Assembly: GCA_034401135.1 (NCBI GenBank)
Contig: JAWZSP010000004.1
Span: 2,418,001-2,482,000 of the forward strand
DNA: 64,000 nucleotides
Direction: 5' to 3'
From: Volutella citrinella
Taxonomy: Eukaryota; Ascomycota; Sordariomycetes; Hypocreales; Nectriaceae
In this document: in pieces, positions 22,119 through 32,841 of the stretch
Position numbering within the stretch: position 1 is the stretch's first letter
Layout: every line of letters begins with the position of its first letter
The notes under the pieces: generated by a model
Seen by the model: the letters and a program-made list of their open reading frames with translations, nothing else
Databases searched by the model: none
What the model was told of the DNA's origin: nothing
Made by a program: the position numbers and the translations under genes

Positions 22119-25100
22119 TCACGCCCATTTGGAGTAGTCCACCGAGTCCACCATCGAGTCAAGCCCGTGGGATGTCCCCACCTCGGTATCGTTTGTCGTC
22201 ACACTGGATAATGTGGACGATCGGTGAGAAGTTTGCTCGCTTGTGCCAGTGAAGTAAGTGGCGACGCTCGTGCGCCGGAGACTGGACGAGAAGCTGTCGC
22301 GCACACTACTGTTCGGCCGCGACGATGGCGCTTCCCCTGCCTGCGCACCCGGCCCGCCAAGCGACGACGACTGCGAGTTGGAGAGTGTCAAGCCCGCTCT
22401 GCCCACGTACTTGTCGCGTAGCCGGTGGATGCCTTGGAGGCGGTTGCGCCATGAGCTAACGTGCTCCCCAACCTCGCGCTTGGCCCACACGTGCGAGAAG
22501 ACGGAGGCGTTCAGAGCCAGCAGTCGGATCAACCCAGGCAGCGCCTTCAATGACACCATCTTGGTCTCCGAAGCCGGCGATATCTCGGGAAAGCCTGGCT
22601 TGCTCATAACCTGCACCCTGTAGAATGGCTGTCCTTGCTGGTCCTTGAGCGTGGGGTCCCGCGTGGCGATGAATGAAGCACGCGAGGCTGGCGTGATGAC
22701 GATATGGACATAGTTGAAATCTCCCGGAAAGGTGTCAAACTTGAAAGGCAGACCCGAGTCGTTGAAGACGATGTTGACAAAGTCGTTTCCAATGTGTCGT
22801 TTCTTCAATGTCCCTCGAGGGTCGTGCTCGAGGTTTGTAGGCATCTGCGTTGTGACATGAAAGACAATCTCCGTAACCCGGTCCCTCCAGCAGAATGTGT
22901 ACTGGCCGTCCGTGTCGAATTCCCGGTCCAGGCCATGCGTGTTGAAAGTAGCCTTCTTCAACCTGGTCAAAGTGCCTAGATTGTTGAGGAACTCAACGTA
23001 GTCGCTGCTGCCAGACACATTGGCCAAGATCTCTGCCTCGTCTGTCTGGCCCTCGCCAATATAGATGACGCCAACCTTGTGGCCGTCCACCGTAGGACTA
23101 TGGTCCAGCATACGAATGGCTCTGTCCACAAATTCCTCGTCTGGGATCGGGACAGGGCGCCCGAGTTCGTGGGATTGCGGCAAGGAGGAGATAAGCTGGA
23201 CCAGTAAGTGGCTGGGAAGTATAGCGTTTGTTGTGGCCTGGCCCTGTCTTGAAACATCGACATAGTTTCGAATCTGGTGGGGCGGAGGCGGCTTCAAGGC
23301 CTCCTTTAGAGTGTAGACCGACGTACCAGAGGGCTGTCTCTTGATCACTCGGGCCCAGCCAGTAGTCGTCGACTGCTTCACAGTGACAAGGCTGTGCCCG
23401 ATGACCCAGTGTCTCTTGAGCACCTCTCCAAACCGGTCATCGGCGAAGCGCGCGTCCTCGAAGGACTCGTCGATATCCGCATACGTGACCCTTTGCATGA
23501 AATCAACCGTCGTCAGCGCCAGCTCATTGTCCGTATGCGCTTCTTCCGCGTCAACGAAGAGATTCTTGACGATGCCCGGCACCAAAGTGGCGCGATCAGG
23601 GAGCTTCAGAGCCATGAACCAAAACAAAATGACGTGGTACGCAAGAGCGTAGACGTATTGCGGCACATCGTCATTTCCACTTTGGGGTGCTGAGTCTGGC
23701 GGGTTCCAGTTGATCCCGCCGAGGCCAGATGGGTCGCTCGCATGGCTGCTGCGATTTGAGTCCTTCTTATCCCTGACTGACTGCAGATATCGAAAGCAGA
23801 TGCCAAACACAATCTTGTACTCTTCCTCTCTAAAGTTGACATAGATGTGGTGCTGTCGGCTCAGACAAGCCAGAAACTCAAGAATATGGACGGAAACGTG
23901 AGGTTGCGTGATGATCGTCGACATTTTGGTCAACAACTGGATGAGAGATTTGCTGGTTGACAGCGGCAACTCGTGGCAGCATATTGAAAGTGCGTGGATG
24001 CAAATTCTTGCACTCCTCTCCCAGTGCGTAATGCCATGGACGAAGGTCTTGACAATCTCATCTTCTTCCCCCTTTTGGAAATGGTCGTGGTAGCTCAGAA
24101 TCATGGTCAAGCTATGAAACAGACAGATTGCCACGTCGGCTCGGCGCAGCCCAAGAGCGTTTGGGGGCTCTTGGAAGCTGTTGGTTCGCAGGTGCTCACA
24201 TATTACACGACGAAGCTCTTGGATCTGTGGTATGCAGTCCCTGAAGATGGCGTGATTGCTGAGCTGTGATGGTAGGTGGACGAGGACGAAGCTGTACACC
24301 TCCCAGTCGCATCCATTGAGAAGGGTAAGCAAAGTCTCAAGCCAGGTAGACATATTGACTGCTGCCGTCCTAAACTCGGCTAACTCGGCAGCTATTTCAT
24401 GGTCAGGCTCAACAGAGTCGGCCTCGGATACTTCGGTCATATGTGACACTAGTACCGGGCTGAATAGGCCAGTAACACCGTCCGGTAACGCATCAGGATC
24501 TGGAAGCTGCCAAATCTGGCGGTAGCGGCTGTTGCTCTTGTTCCCCGCACCGCTCGGGGTGCGGATGGGCAGCCCTCGCTCAGAAGCTTGCGTCTGCCCA
24601 AGTGAGATGCCGCGCGACGACCGAGATGATCCCCCATGGTCGCTCTTGGACAAACGGAGTGCCTGAGCAGCTTCCTCGGCCTGCCTCCTCGCGAGCGATT
24701 CTTCAGTGCGACAGATTGAGGGTGCGAGGAAGTTGGTTTCCAGCACTTTCGTGATGAATATGCGATTGGCCCAGTCGGCACGGAGTCGAAACAAGATTTT
24801 CATCGACGTCAGCCGGGCATCCACCTCGCAATGGCTGGACTTCGCAATGTTGACGAGCGCATTGTACAGCTGAATACTCTTCGCACTATCGAAATCCATG
24901 ACTTGCACAAACATGGTGGCGAATCCCTTGGCGACAACGTTTGACGGAGACTGTTCTGGGGTCGCATTTGATTCATCCGAGTATGGGGATGCGAAAGGGA
25001 TCGGTGACGCCGACGCGGATATGGGGGATTTGAGACGATCTCGCACAACGATTCCTCGGAGGGCATCGATGATGAACGCAAAAAGTTCCATGTCGCAGGA

Positions 25101-26927
25101 ACTAATGACAGAAACCATCAGTTCCATGATGGCCTCCAGCACCAGTACATCGGTTTCTTCAGCGACATCTTGGAGTACGCTTTTGGCAAGTTGGGGAATG
25201 AAGCTCTGTTCCGGGTCATCGCCGACAAGATCCACAATTTCATACGCATCCATGATTGTCTCCAGTGCTCGAAGTCGAATTCGGGATGATCTCTTCCGGT
25301 TGCCAAAGAAGCTATCCAACACGAATGCCAGGTTATCCTGCCAGTAAAGGTCGGAGGGGGAGCAACATCTGAACTCTTGAAAGTAATCAAGAAGCGAAAC
25401 CGCCGTTGTGTCTGGGAGGAATTGGTGTACCTCGGTGAGAAATCGTATCACGGACTGCCGAGGGACAAAGAAATCCAACTTTTGGTTCAAAAGGCCATCC
25501 AGTCGTGTGATCAAGATGCTGAGCTCCCGCAAGACCACATCTTCCGGACGTTCGTCCTTGGCATTGACACGAAGCTTGTCCGAGTCACGGTGCTCAGGGT
25601 CAATCTTCTTGGCGCAATCACAGGCGAATTCCAGAATTACCGTCCAGTCTTCATCAATAATGAGTCGGTGTAAGTTGCCCCGACCATCATTGAACAGGCC
25701 GTTGATGAGCTGCAGAGCTGCAGCGTATGTTCTGAGGGACAATGTCGTCCTAGCAATTGTAGACAATCCATCCGCCAGTAACGCATACGGAACAGTGGGG
25801 TATCCTTTTTCCGTGCTTTTGGAAACCAGCTTCTGCAGTACGGCAAGTGCTCCACGTATCTCTCGGTTGCTGTCTGTGTGCCTCGGCGCGTTGCCATCGG
25901 GAGAGCTCTTGCGCAGAATATCGAGTAATAGTCTCACGGTTGCTTGACCGTTGTGCGACTTGAGAAGGTTGGCGAGTGTGTGCCATGCTGTTTTTCGAAG
26001 ACTCCCGACAATGTCGTAGATTGAGCCAAGGACGCGGACGCATCCGTCCAACTTCTCGTCCGGGATGGAACCAAATGTCACGATCGTGTCTAGGACGGCA
26101 ATGCTCGATTTCAAGTCTTCTTCTTCCCGAGTAGTCACACAAATGTATAGAAGCATGTCGATCAACCCAGAAACGGCTGCGCGATCAGCATTGTTGAAGC
26201 TGAACTTCATGACGTCCATCAAGAATGCAAAGAGTCGCGACAAATTCCCTTCATCCGCAGACACGTTCACGATGCTTCTGTTCGAGTTTCTGGATCCCTT
26301 CGACGCATGGTTCATCCTTTGGCGAGCTGTTCGCACAGCCTTGTAGATATTGCGCAGCCATTGGGTCAGAAGGGGGATAAGCTCGTAGTCAAACCCCGTC
26401 AGGAGACGTCCCCGCCGAGTCAAATCCACCAAGGCAGTGAGTTGAAATTCGAAGTCATCCGGGTTGGCAGGTGCTGAAAGCGTCGTGAAGTGCTCCTGGC
26501 GTTCAAGGTCGGTCGATGATTCATGCTTGACACACTCCGTCAAAAGCTCCCACCCAGCAATACGGGCTGAGGACGGTTTTAGTGGATCGATAAGGTCCTT
26601 AGCCGCGTACCATATATCCAACACTGAATCCTGAGGATACTCGGTAATGGTAGACCTGAGTGAATTGGCGGCCACGACCCGCTCGCTGAGGGAGCCGTTC
26701 CTGAGAAGCTCGAGCAATTCCATGTGGCTCGGGGACAGACCCCCAGGCACATGGCTGGGGGTCTGAACGAACTCCGCAGTGGTTACAGGAGCCGATGACG
26801 ACGCTGAGGCAATCGTAGGTGATGATTTTGAGAATTTGGAGCTTGTCAGACCACGGAGCACGTTTGCGAGGCCTCCCTGGCGGGAAGAATCAGGCGAGGA
26901 TGGAGCATCTCCTGACGGTGGGGACAT
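22119..26927 (-). CDS. tsc2: Tuberin homologue (TSC2), Rheb GTPase-activating protein
   Basis: Single-exon 1602-residue protein. Tuberin with hamartin inactivates the small GTPase Rheb and so restrains TORC1 and amino-acid uptake signalling. The N-terminal two thirds are helical-repeat sequence (tuberin-type DUF3384-like region, LDIWYAAKDLIDPLKPSSARIAGWELL onward). The catalytic Rap/Ran-GAP domain occupies roughly residues 1260-1480, from DGHKVGVIYIGEGQTDE to the FNYVHIVITPASRASF block. The asparagine thumb is present in RHIGNDFVNIVFNDSG, near residue 1380. A Ser-rich low-complexity tail follows (SSRPNSSVRDSFSSSLRR), likely a phosphorylation region. The start is the ATG at 26927, followed by a Ser/Pro-rich leader. 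The absence of introns over 4.8 kb contrasts with its multi-exon neighbours. No hamartin gene is in the window. Confidence 0.93.
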   Translation of the reverse strand: MSPPSGDAPSSPDSSRQGGLANVLRGLTSSKFSKSSPTIASASSSAPVTTAEFVQTPSHVPGGLSPSHMELLELLRNGSLSERVVAANSLRSTITEYPQDSVLDIWYAAKDLIDPLKPSSARIAGWELLTECVKHESSTDLERQEHFTTLSAPANPDDFEFQLTALVDLTRRGRLLTGFDYELIPLLTQWLRNIYKAVRTARQRMNHASKGSRNSNRSIVNVSADEGNLSRLFAFLMDVMKFSFNNADRAAVSGLIDMLLYICVTTREEEDLKSSIAVLDTIVTFGSIPDEKLDGCVRVLGSIYDIVGSLRKTAWHTLANLLKSHNGQATVRLLLDILRKSSPDGNAPRHTDSNREIRGALAVLQKLVSKSTEKGYPTVPYALLADGLSTIARTTLSLRTYAAALQLINGLFNDGRGNLHRLIIDEDWTVILEFACDCAKKIDPEHRDSDKLRVNAKDERPEDVVLRELSILITRLDGLLNQKLDFFVPRQSVIRFLTEVHQFLPDTTAVSLLDYFQEFRCCSPSDLYWQDNLAFVLDSFFGNRKRSSRIRLRALETIMDAYEIVDLVGDDPEQSFIPQLAKSVLQDVAEETDVLVLEAIMELMVSVISSCDMELFAFIIDALRGIVVRDRLKSPISASASPIPFASPYSDESNATPEQSPSNVVAKGFATMFVQVMDFDSAKSIQLYNALVNIAKSSHCEVDARLTSMKILFRLRADWANRIFITKVLETNFLAPSICRTEESLARRQAEEAAQALRLSKSDHGGSSRSSRGISLGQTQASERGLPIRTPSGAGNKSNSRYRQIWQLPDPDALPDGVTGLFSPVLVSHMTEVSEADSVEPDHEIAAELAEFRTAAVNMSTWLETLLTLLNGCDWEVYSFVLVHLPSQLSNHAIFRDCIPQIQELRRVICEHLRTNSFQEPPNALGLRRADVAICLFHSLTMILSYHDHFQKGEEDEIVKTFVHGITHWERSARICIHALSICCHELPLSTSKSLIQLLTKMSTIITQPHVSVHILEFLACLSRQHHIYVNFREEEYKIVFGICFRYLQSVRDKKDSNRSSHASDPSGLGGINWNPPDSAPQSGNDDVPQYVYALAYHVILFWFMALKLPDRATLVPGIVKNLFVDAEEAHTDNELALTTVDFMQRVTYADIDESFEDARFADDRFGEVLKRHWVIGHSLVTVKQSTTTGWARVIKRQPSGTSVYTLKEALKPPPPHQIRNYVDVSRQGQATTNAILPSHLLVQLISSLPQSHELGRPVPIPDEEFVDRAIRMLDHSPTVDGHKVGVIYIGEGQTDEAEILANVSGSSDYVEFLNNLGTLTRLKKATFNTHGLDREFDTDGQYTFCWRDRVTEIVFHVTTQMPTNLEHDPRGTLKKRHIGNDFVNIVFNDSGLPFKFDTFPGDFNYVHIVITPASRASFIATRDPTLKDQQGQPFYRVQVMSKPGFPEISPASETKMVSLKALPGLIRLLALNASVFSHVWAKREVGEHVSSWRNRLQGIHRLRDKYVGRAGLTLSNSQSSSLGGPGAQAGEAPSSRPNSSVRDSFSSSLRRTSVATYFTGTSEQTSHRSSTLSSVTTNDTEVGTSHGLDSMVDSVDYSKWA

Positions 26928-28703
26928 GTGCTCTTATGAATCCTCGAAATGTTAGGCATCAAGCGATACTAAATAGGAGCAGTTAGCTTCAGCGTCAGGA
27001 ACTTGAACACTTGCCAAAACATCACGGCATGAAGAGACGGAAGAGCTCAGCAAGGATTGGTCTTTCCGAAAACAGAGAAGACTCGGCCAGCTTTGGCTCC
27101 ATTCACAGCGACCGTCATGCACCAGCATACATCGCCGGCGTGGCCCAGCTGAAGAAATAGAGCTCACATAGCCGGCCTGGATCTAGGCGAACATTTTGTG
27201 CTAGGCACAAGGGAAGGACGAAGGTGTCTCCGCTCTCTGCGATGCTGGGCAAGGTCATGGGAGGCAGGGTCTCACCAGCGAAACATGTGTCCCCAACGCT
27301 AGTGAGGGAATATCGGAGTACCAACAGCGCAGTTGAGCTCCGAAGCGGCCATCAAGAGGGGCGCAAGACTTATTGTAAGTATGCTCGAGCCGGATCGCAA
27401 ATTCGGCGGCGCGCGGGGAGATGGGTCTGGCGGGATGAAGGCAGCTGGATAGCGGCTGGCTAACGGAAACGTCGGTCGATCATGAAAGGAGGAGGGCGAC
27501 TCGGGCGTGTCGTCGGCTGACGAAGGGTCGTCGAGCTTGCGTTGGGTGGCTTGGGGTTGACGATGGAGTGTTGTATGGTATCGGATCGGATAGTCTGTCG
27601 TCAGACTCTGACCTCGAGGACTGACTTTGACCATGAAGCACCTGCTCAGAGAGCTGCAGGGTTTGTCAATCAGGCGAGGCTCCTCTTTACTGAGTACTTA
27701 GGATTGAGGTATCTCGCAGATGCCCAGCATGGGCCTCTCAGGGTGTTAGGCGTCCTGTAGACCCACTAAATAAGTGGCTGACAGGACTGGCTCAAGTGCC
27801 TTTGAGCCAAAATCTGCGAACCATCTCAGCCATCCCCAGCCCCGCGGAGACTTTACAGACTGGTACCTTATCAGAGGATGGGGTAAGAGCAACAGCCAAT
27901 AGCGTCATGCTCCTTGCCCGGAACATCCAGCCGCAGAAGCTTGCGTCTGGCATCAAGCATCCAGTAGGTACGAAGTACAATATTTGTCTAAAATGCGATG
28001 GGTCAGGACATGGGAAAGTTGCTAGAGACTACATAGTGGGAGCACTACGGTACTTCAAGTGCAGACTATCAGAGAGAGCAGCTATTACATAACCAGGCTG
28101 TATCTTAGGTTTCATCATCCATAGGTATTCATCCCCATCTCATCAAGAGAGCTCGAAGCATTGCTGGCGAATTCGCTGTTGGGACGGGCCGAGCGCAGAC
28201 CTATGCCCTCTCTACCGCAGTTCTTACGGGCAGTCCCGGCCAGCTGCAGCGGGTAGTGACATGCTGGTAAACAGAATTGAAGGTCGTTTGTCATCACTCA
28301 TCAGAAGATATCAGTCCTGCTGGTGTTCCTGTAATTGTTACATTTCGGACGGGCCGTTTTGGATGCGCATCTGGCCAGGGCTGACCAACGAGCACCCTAC
28401 ATCAGGCCCCTCAGGCAGTAGAACCGGGGAGGTCGCCTGAAGCCCCACACCACTTAGCTACCGGCTGAACTAGCCACTTACAGCACCGTATCAGCACTTG
28501 GCCCTGGCAACTCAGCTTTGTTTGGTTGTTTGGGTTGGCCAGAAAAAAAAACCGGCCCCAACGACCAGGCTGACAACAGGCAGCTCGTAGACCTCCACCT
28601 CCGTGTAGCTCCGTTGTGCCTGCCGTCGCTTCTCCTTCTCGCCGTCTCCCACCTTCTTCCTTTCATACCTCCCAAGCCCACGCCTCCCTCTGCAATCTTC
28701 ATC
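26928..28703. promoter_or_regulatory. Divergent intergenic region between TSC2 and CSE1
   Basis: 1.78 kb holding both promoters. No conserved coding sequence is seen. Weak ORFs near 27.8-28.1 kb have no domain character. Confidence 0.45.
28580..28703 (+). promoter_or_regulatory. CT-rich leader upstream of CSE1
   Basis: The 120 nt before the CSE1 start are strongly pyrimidine rich (repeated CTTC, CTCC, CCTC runs), a pattern common just upstream of or within the 5' leaders of well-expressed fungal genes. The transcription start is not determined. Confidence 0.45.
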
Positions 28704-31700
28704 ATGGCGGCCGACATTGGTCATATCTCGCAGTTGCTTGACGCAACTCTTGACCCCACGCAGCATCGCAAAGGTAAGTCCCGTTGCCATCCCACGTCTC
28801 CTGTTGCCCCGCGCCAAGTTGCGATGCTAACAAACAAACCCGGACAGCTGAGACGGCCCTCAAGCTGGAAGCTGCGAAACCACAGTACTCGCCCAGCCTG
28901 CTCAACATTGTTAACTCCTCGTCACTCCCTACCAAAACCCGACTCGCTGCCTCCTTGGCCTTCAAGAACTTCATCCGAACCGGATATGTGGTACGTCGTC
29001 CTGGGCGGGTGCTTCCCAACATAACTCCTTGCCTCTCGATTTCCCCAGCCGTCGCATCTTCAGCTATCGTGGACTAATCATGATACCCATGTGTTTAGGA
29101 CGAGGAGGGAAACTACAAGTTGCCGGAGGAGGAGGTGAAGATCATCAAGGAGCGCCTCATTAGCCTCATGATCGAGTCGCCCACCAACGTCCAGACCCAG
29201 CTCGGCGACGCTATCAGCGTTATTGCCGACTCCGATTTTTGGCAGCGGTGGGATACCCTAACGCAGGTATGTTAGCTAGCAGCTGTGAACCACTGGCGAC
29301 CCCTACTCACCATTGTCTCTCAAAGGAACTCGTCAGCCGCTTCTCCTCCGTCAACCCCAAGATCAACGTCGGTGTGCTGGAGGTGGCGCATTCCATCTTT
29401 TCGCGATGGCGACCCCTATTCCGCAGTGATGACCTCTACGTGGAGATAAACCACGTTATCCAGACATTTGGCCAACCCTTTGTCGAATTGCTTGTGGTAT
29501 GTTACTCGATTCCAAGATCGGTGTGCTCTTTACTGACTTGTACCCCCGACAGGCAACCGACAACAAGATCACCGAGAACGCCGACAACAAGGAGGCCCTG
29601 CAGGGCTGGTTCGAGACGCTCGACCTCCAAATAAAGATCATGTATGACATGTCATGTCACGATCTGCCACCTATTTTTGAGGAGCATCTCGAAAGCATCT
29701 CGGGTCTGATGAACAAGTACCTCACCTACACGAATCCCATCATGGAGACTGACGATGAAGCCGAAACGAGCATCGTGGATACCGTCAAGGCTGGCATCTG
29801 CGAGCTCCTCGAGCTCTACACAATGAAGTTTGACGAGGACTTCTCCAAATACTGCCCGCCCTTCTTGACCGTTGTCACCAACCTGCTGTCTTCGAATATC
29901 TCAGACACAAAGTACGATACTGTGGTTAGCAAGGCATTGCACTTCCTGACTGCTGTCGCCTCCACAAGCACGCATTCGGCACTTTTCAATGCCGAGGAGG
30001 TGCTCACCCAGATTGTCGAAAAGGTCATTCTACCAAATGTCGCCCTGCGGGAATCCGATATCGAATTGTTCGAGGATGAGCCTATCGAATTCATTCGAAA
30101 GGATCTAGAGGGATCTGACACTGATTCACGACGCCGCTCTGCCACAGATTTCCTCCGAAAGCTCCAGGAGAAGTTCGAGGCCCCCGTTACGACGGTTGTA
30201 TCCAAGTACATCAACCACTTCCTTACGCAGGGTAAGACGGACTGGAAGGCCAAGGACACAGCCGTCTATCTTTTCATATCGATGGCCGCCAAGGGCGCTG
30301 TTACTGCCGCTCACGGTGTCAAGACTGTGAACCCCCTGGTGAACGTCGTGGATTTCTTCGAACAACACATTGCCCAGGATCTCATCAGTAGCGACGGAGT
30401 CGAGCCCATCGCCAAGGTTGACGCAATCAAGTACCTTCACACTTTCCGCAGCCAGCTCTCCAAGGAACAGTGGAAGTCTGTCCTGGGCCCCCTCATCCAA
30501 AACTTGAACTCCACCAACTACGTTGTCTATACTTATGCTGCCATTGCTGTGGAGAGAGTTCTTTTCCTCACCGATAACGATGGTGCTCCGATCTTCCCTC
30601 GTGCCGATATCGAGCCTTTCGCGAAGGATTTGCTGGGCCACCTGTTTAACTTGATCGAAAAGGAACGAGACCCTGCCAAGCTGCAGGAGAACGAGTTCCT
30701 CATGCGTTGTGTCATGAGAATCCTCATTGTCATCAAGGATGGTGCCGTGTCAATTCTAGACAACATCCTAACCCACCTTGTCCTCATCACCAATACCATG
30801 AAGCAGAATCCAAGCAATCCTCGGTTCTATTACTACCATTTCGAGGCCATTGGCGCTCTGGTTCGGTACACTGCCACCAGCAATGCAGCCATGTTCAACG
30901 AAAAGCTCTGGGAACCTTTCCATCAAATTCTCGTCGAAGACGTCACTGGTAACTCAAGCCAAATATATTGATGCGAGATAATGTCAGTATCTAACCTTTT
31001 CGGCAGAGTTCATGCAGTACATTTTCCAGATCCTGGCGCAACTGCTCGAGTCTAGTACAGCGGACACCATGTCAGAAAACTACAAGGCGCTCATGGGACC
31101 TCTTCTCAACCCTCCACTGTGGGAGACCCGAAGCAACGTCCCAGCCTGTACTCGCCTACTTTCTGCGGTCATTCCCCGTGTGTCACAGGCGATTGTGGCT
31201 GAAGGCCAGCTGGAAGCCGTGCTTGGCATCTTCCAAAAGCTGCTTAGCGGAAAGAAGTCGGAACTCTACGCGTTCGACATCCTCGATGCCATTCTCAAGT
31301 CCTTTGAGCCGTAAGATTTGGACGCGAAATGTACTGTGCGAAAAACGACGCTAACGAAGATCACAGCTCGGTCATTGGCCCATACTTCGGAACGATTTTG
31401 CAACTCATTTTCACAAAGCTGCAAGGTAGCCCCGCTGATTCGTTCAAGCTGCGGTTCGTGCGCTTCTACCATCTTGTGTCGGCGAGACTCGAGGCCGGTT
31501 ATGGCGCCGATTACTTTATCCAGCAGTCCGAAGGGGTAGAGGCAGGTGTCTTCACCAAGGTGTATCCCGCCTTTGTCCTCGCTGAAACCGAGAAGCTCGC
31601 TCGCCCTGTTGATCGGAAGTTGGCTGTCGTGTCTCTTACCAAGACGCTCTGCGACTCGCAAGCATTCGCCCAAAAGTTCCAGAAGGGTTGGGCCAACAGC

Positions 31701-31994
31701 TGCCGGATATTGCTCTCGCTCCTTGCCAACCCTCCCACTGTAGCCACTGGAACTGGTGATGAGATCGTAAATGAGGCGGACGTTGACGACATCGGCTTTG
31801 GCATGACTTTCACTGCTCTGAACACATGCAAGCCCCTTGCACGGGACGACTTTCCCGAAGTCCAGGACGTCGTCAAATGGGTCAAGGAGTACATGGTTGC
31901 CGCCAACCAGCGACACGGTGGCGCCGTTGAGGGCTTCATCGGCCAGCGGCTAGGGCCCGAGGAACAGCAAGCAATTGCCCAGTACATTCGCTGA
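28704..31994 (+). CDS. cse1: CSE1/CAS exportin, importin-alpha re-exporter
   Basis: Predicted 959-residue HEAT-repeat exportin that returns importin-alpha to the cytoplasm with Ran-GTP. Seven exons: 28704-28773, 28848-28990, 29099-29266, 29326-29496, 29553-30948, 31007-31310 and 31367-31994. All introns are GT-AG and all phases agree. The importin-beta N-terminal region lies at about residues 20-95 (AETALKLEAAKPQYSPSLL; TRLAASLAFKNFIRTGYV). The central CSE1 block includes FEDEPIEFIRKDLEGSDTDSRRR, with an acidic pair and the RRR typical of the family; the C-terminal CAS/CSE domain includes FYYYHFEAIGALVRYTA. The length matches yeast Cse1 (960 residues). Its stop converges on the PH-domain gene, 847 bp away. 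Confidence 0.95.
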
Positions 31995-32841
31995 GTGGCG
32001 GTGTCGAGGTCAGGGTAGAAGCAAGTGATACCAATGAATAGATGGGACTCATGCTATCGACGGATGTTGACGCCTTGTGATCAGGTCTCTTTCTGCACAA
32101 GGCCAGTTGATTATGGCACAGGTCAGAGGAAGGGAAACGAGGTGGGCATCCTCCCCATCGAGCATGAGAGGCAACAGCCAGACACACAAGTATGTAGATC
32201 TGGTGTGGACATACAGCAAGCATAGCGATGATCGTGCTGCAACATGGAGCACAGGACAGGCAAGTAGCCACTCTCGCTAGCAAAGACAAAATATATGACG
32301 AGAGTTACCAACGATCAGGCCTTTTTCTTGGCCTAACAAGATCTATCAACCGCTGACTGACAGAGTGGCGACTTGTGGCAATTCCATCTTCCTTTCGTCC
32401 ATCTGCATGTCCTCGACTCCATTCATTATTACGTAGTTGAATCAAATGCTCCGTCCGTTCTCTCATATCAGTAATGCTATAGTTGAACGCAATGTCATTA
32501 GTAATGCCTTCCGCTGTTCCCAGCCGTGATCGTCTCATCCCCCTTCCCCACGATAATCAATATCGTCAGCACAAACGCAACTCAACGCCAATGCTCAGAT
32601 AGCAGCAGCCTTTCATCCAACAAACAATCCCACATCGTCAAAATATCTGGTGGTGGATCATCACCTGGTATCAAAAGAAAAGATCAATAGTCGTATAATG
32701 CATCATAGCCGCCCATTTGCTTCTCCGTTGTACCCAATAGTGTAGTTCGCAAATCAAATCGGTGATCAAAATTGTATCAACATTTGCGTAGGTCCGAGGA
32801 TGAGGATCGTGGACGTAGGCATTCGTCGGCTCCCAATGGAG
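31995..32841. other. Convergent intergenic region
   Basis: 847 bp between the stop codons of CSE1 and the PH-domain gene. It is more A+T rich than the coding DNA and is expected to hold both 3' UTRs. No coding sequence is seen. Confidence 0.5.
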
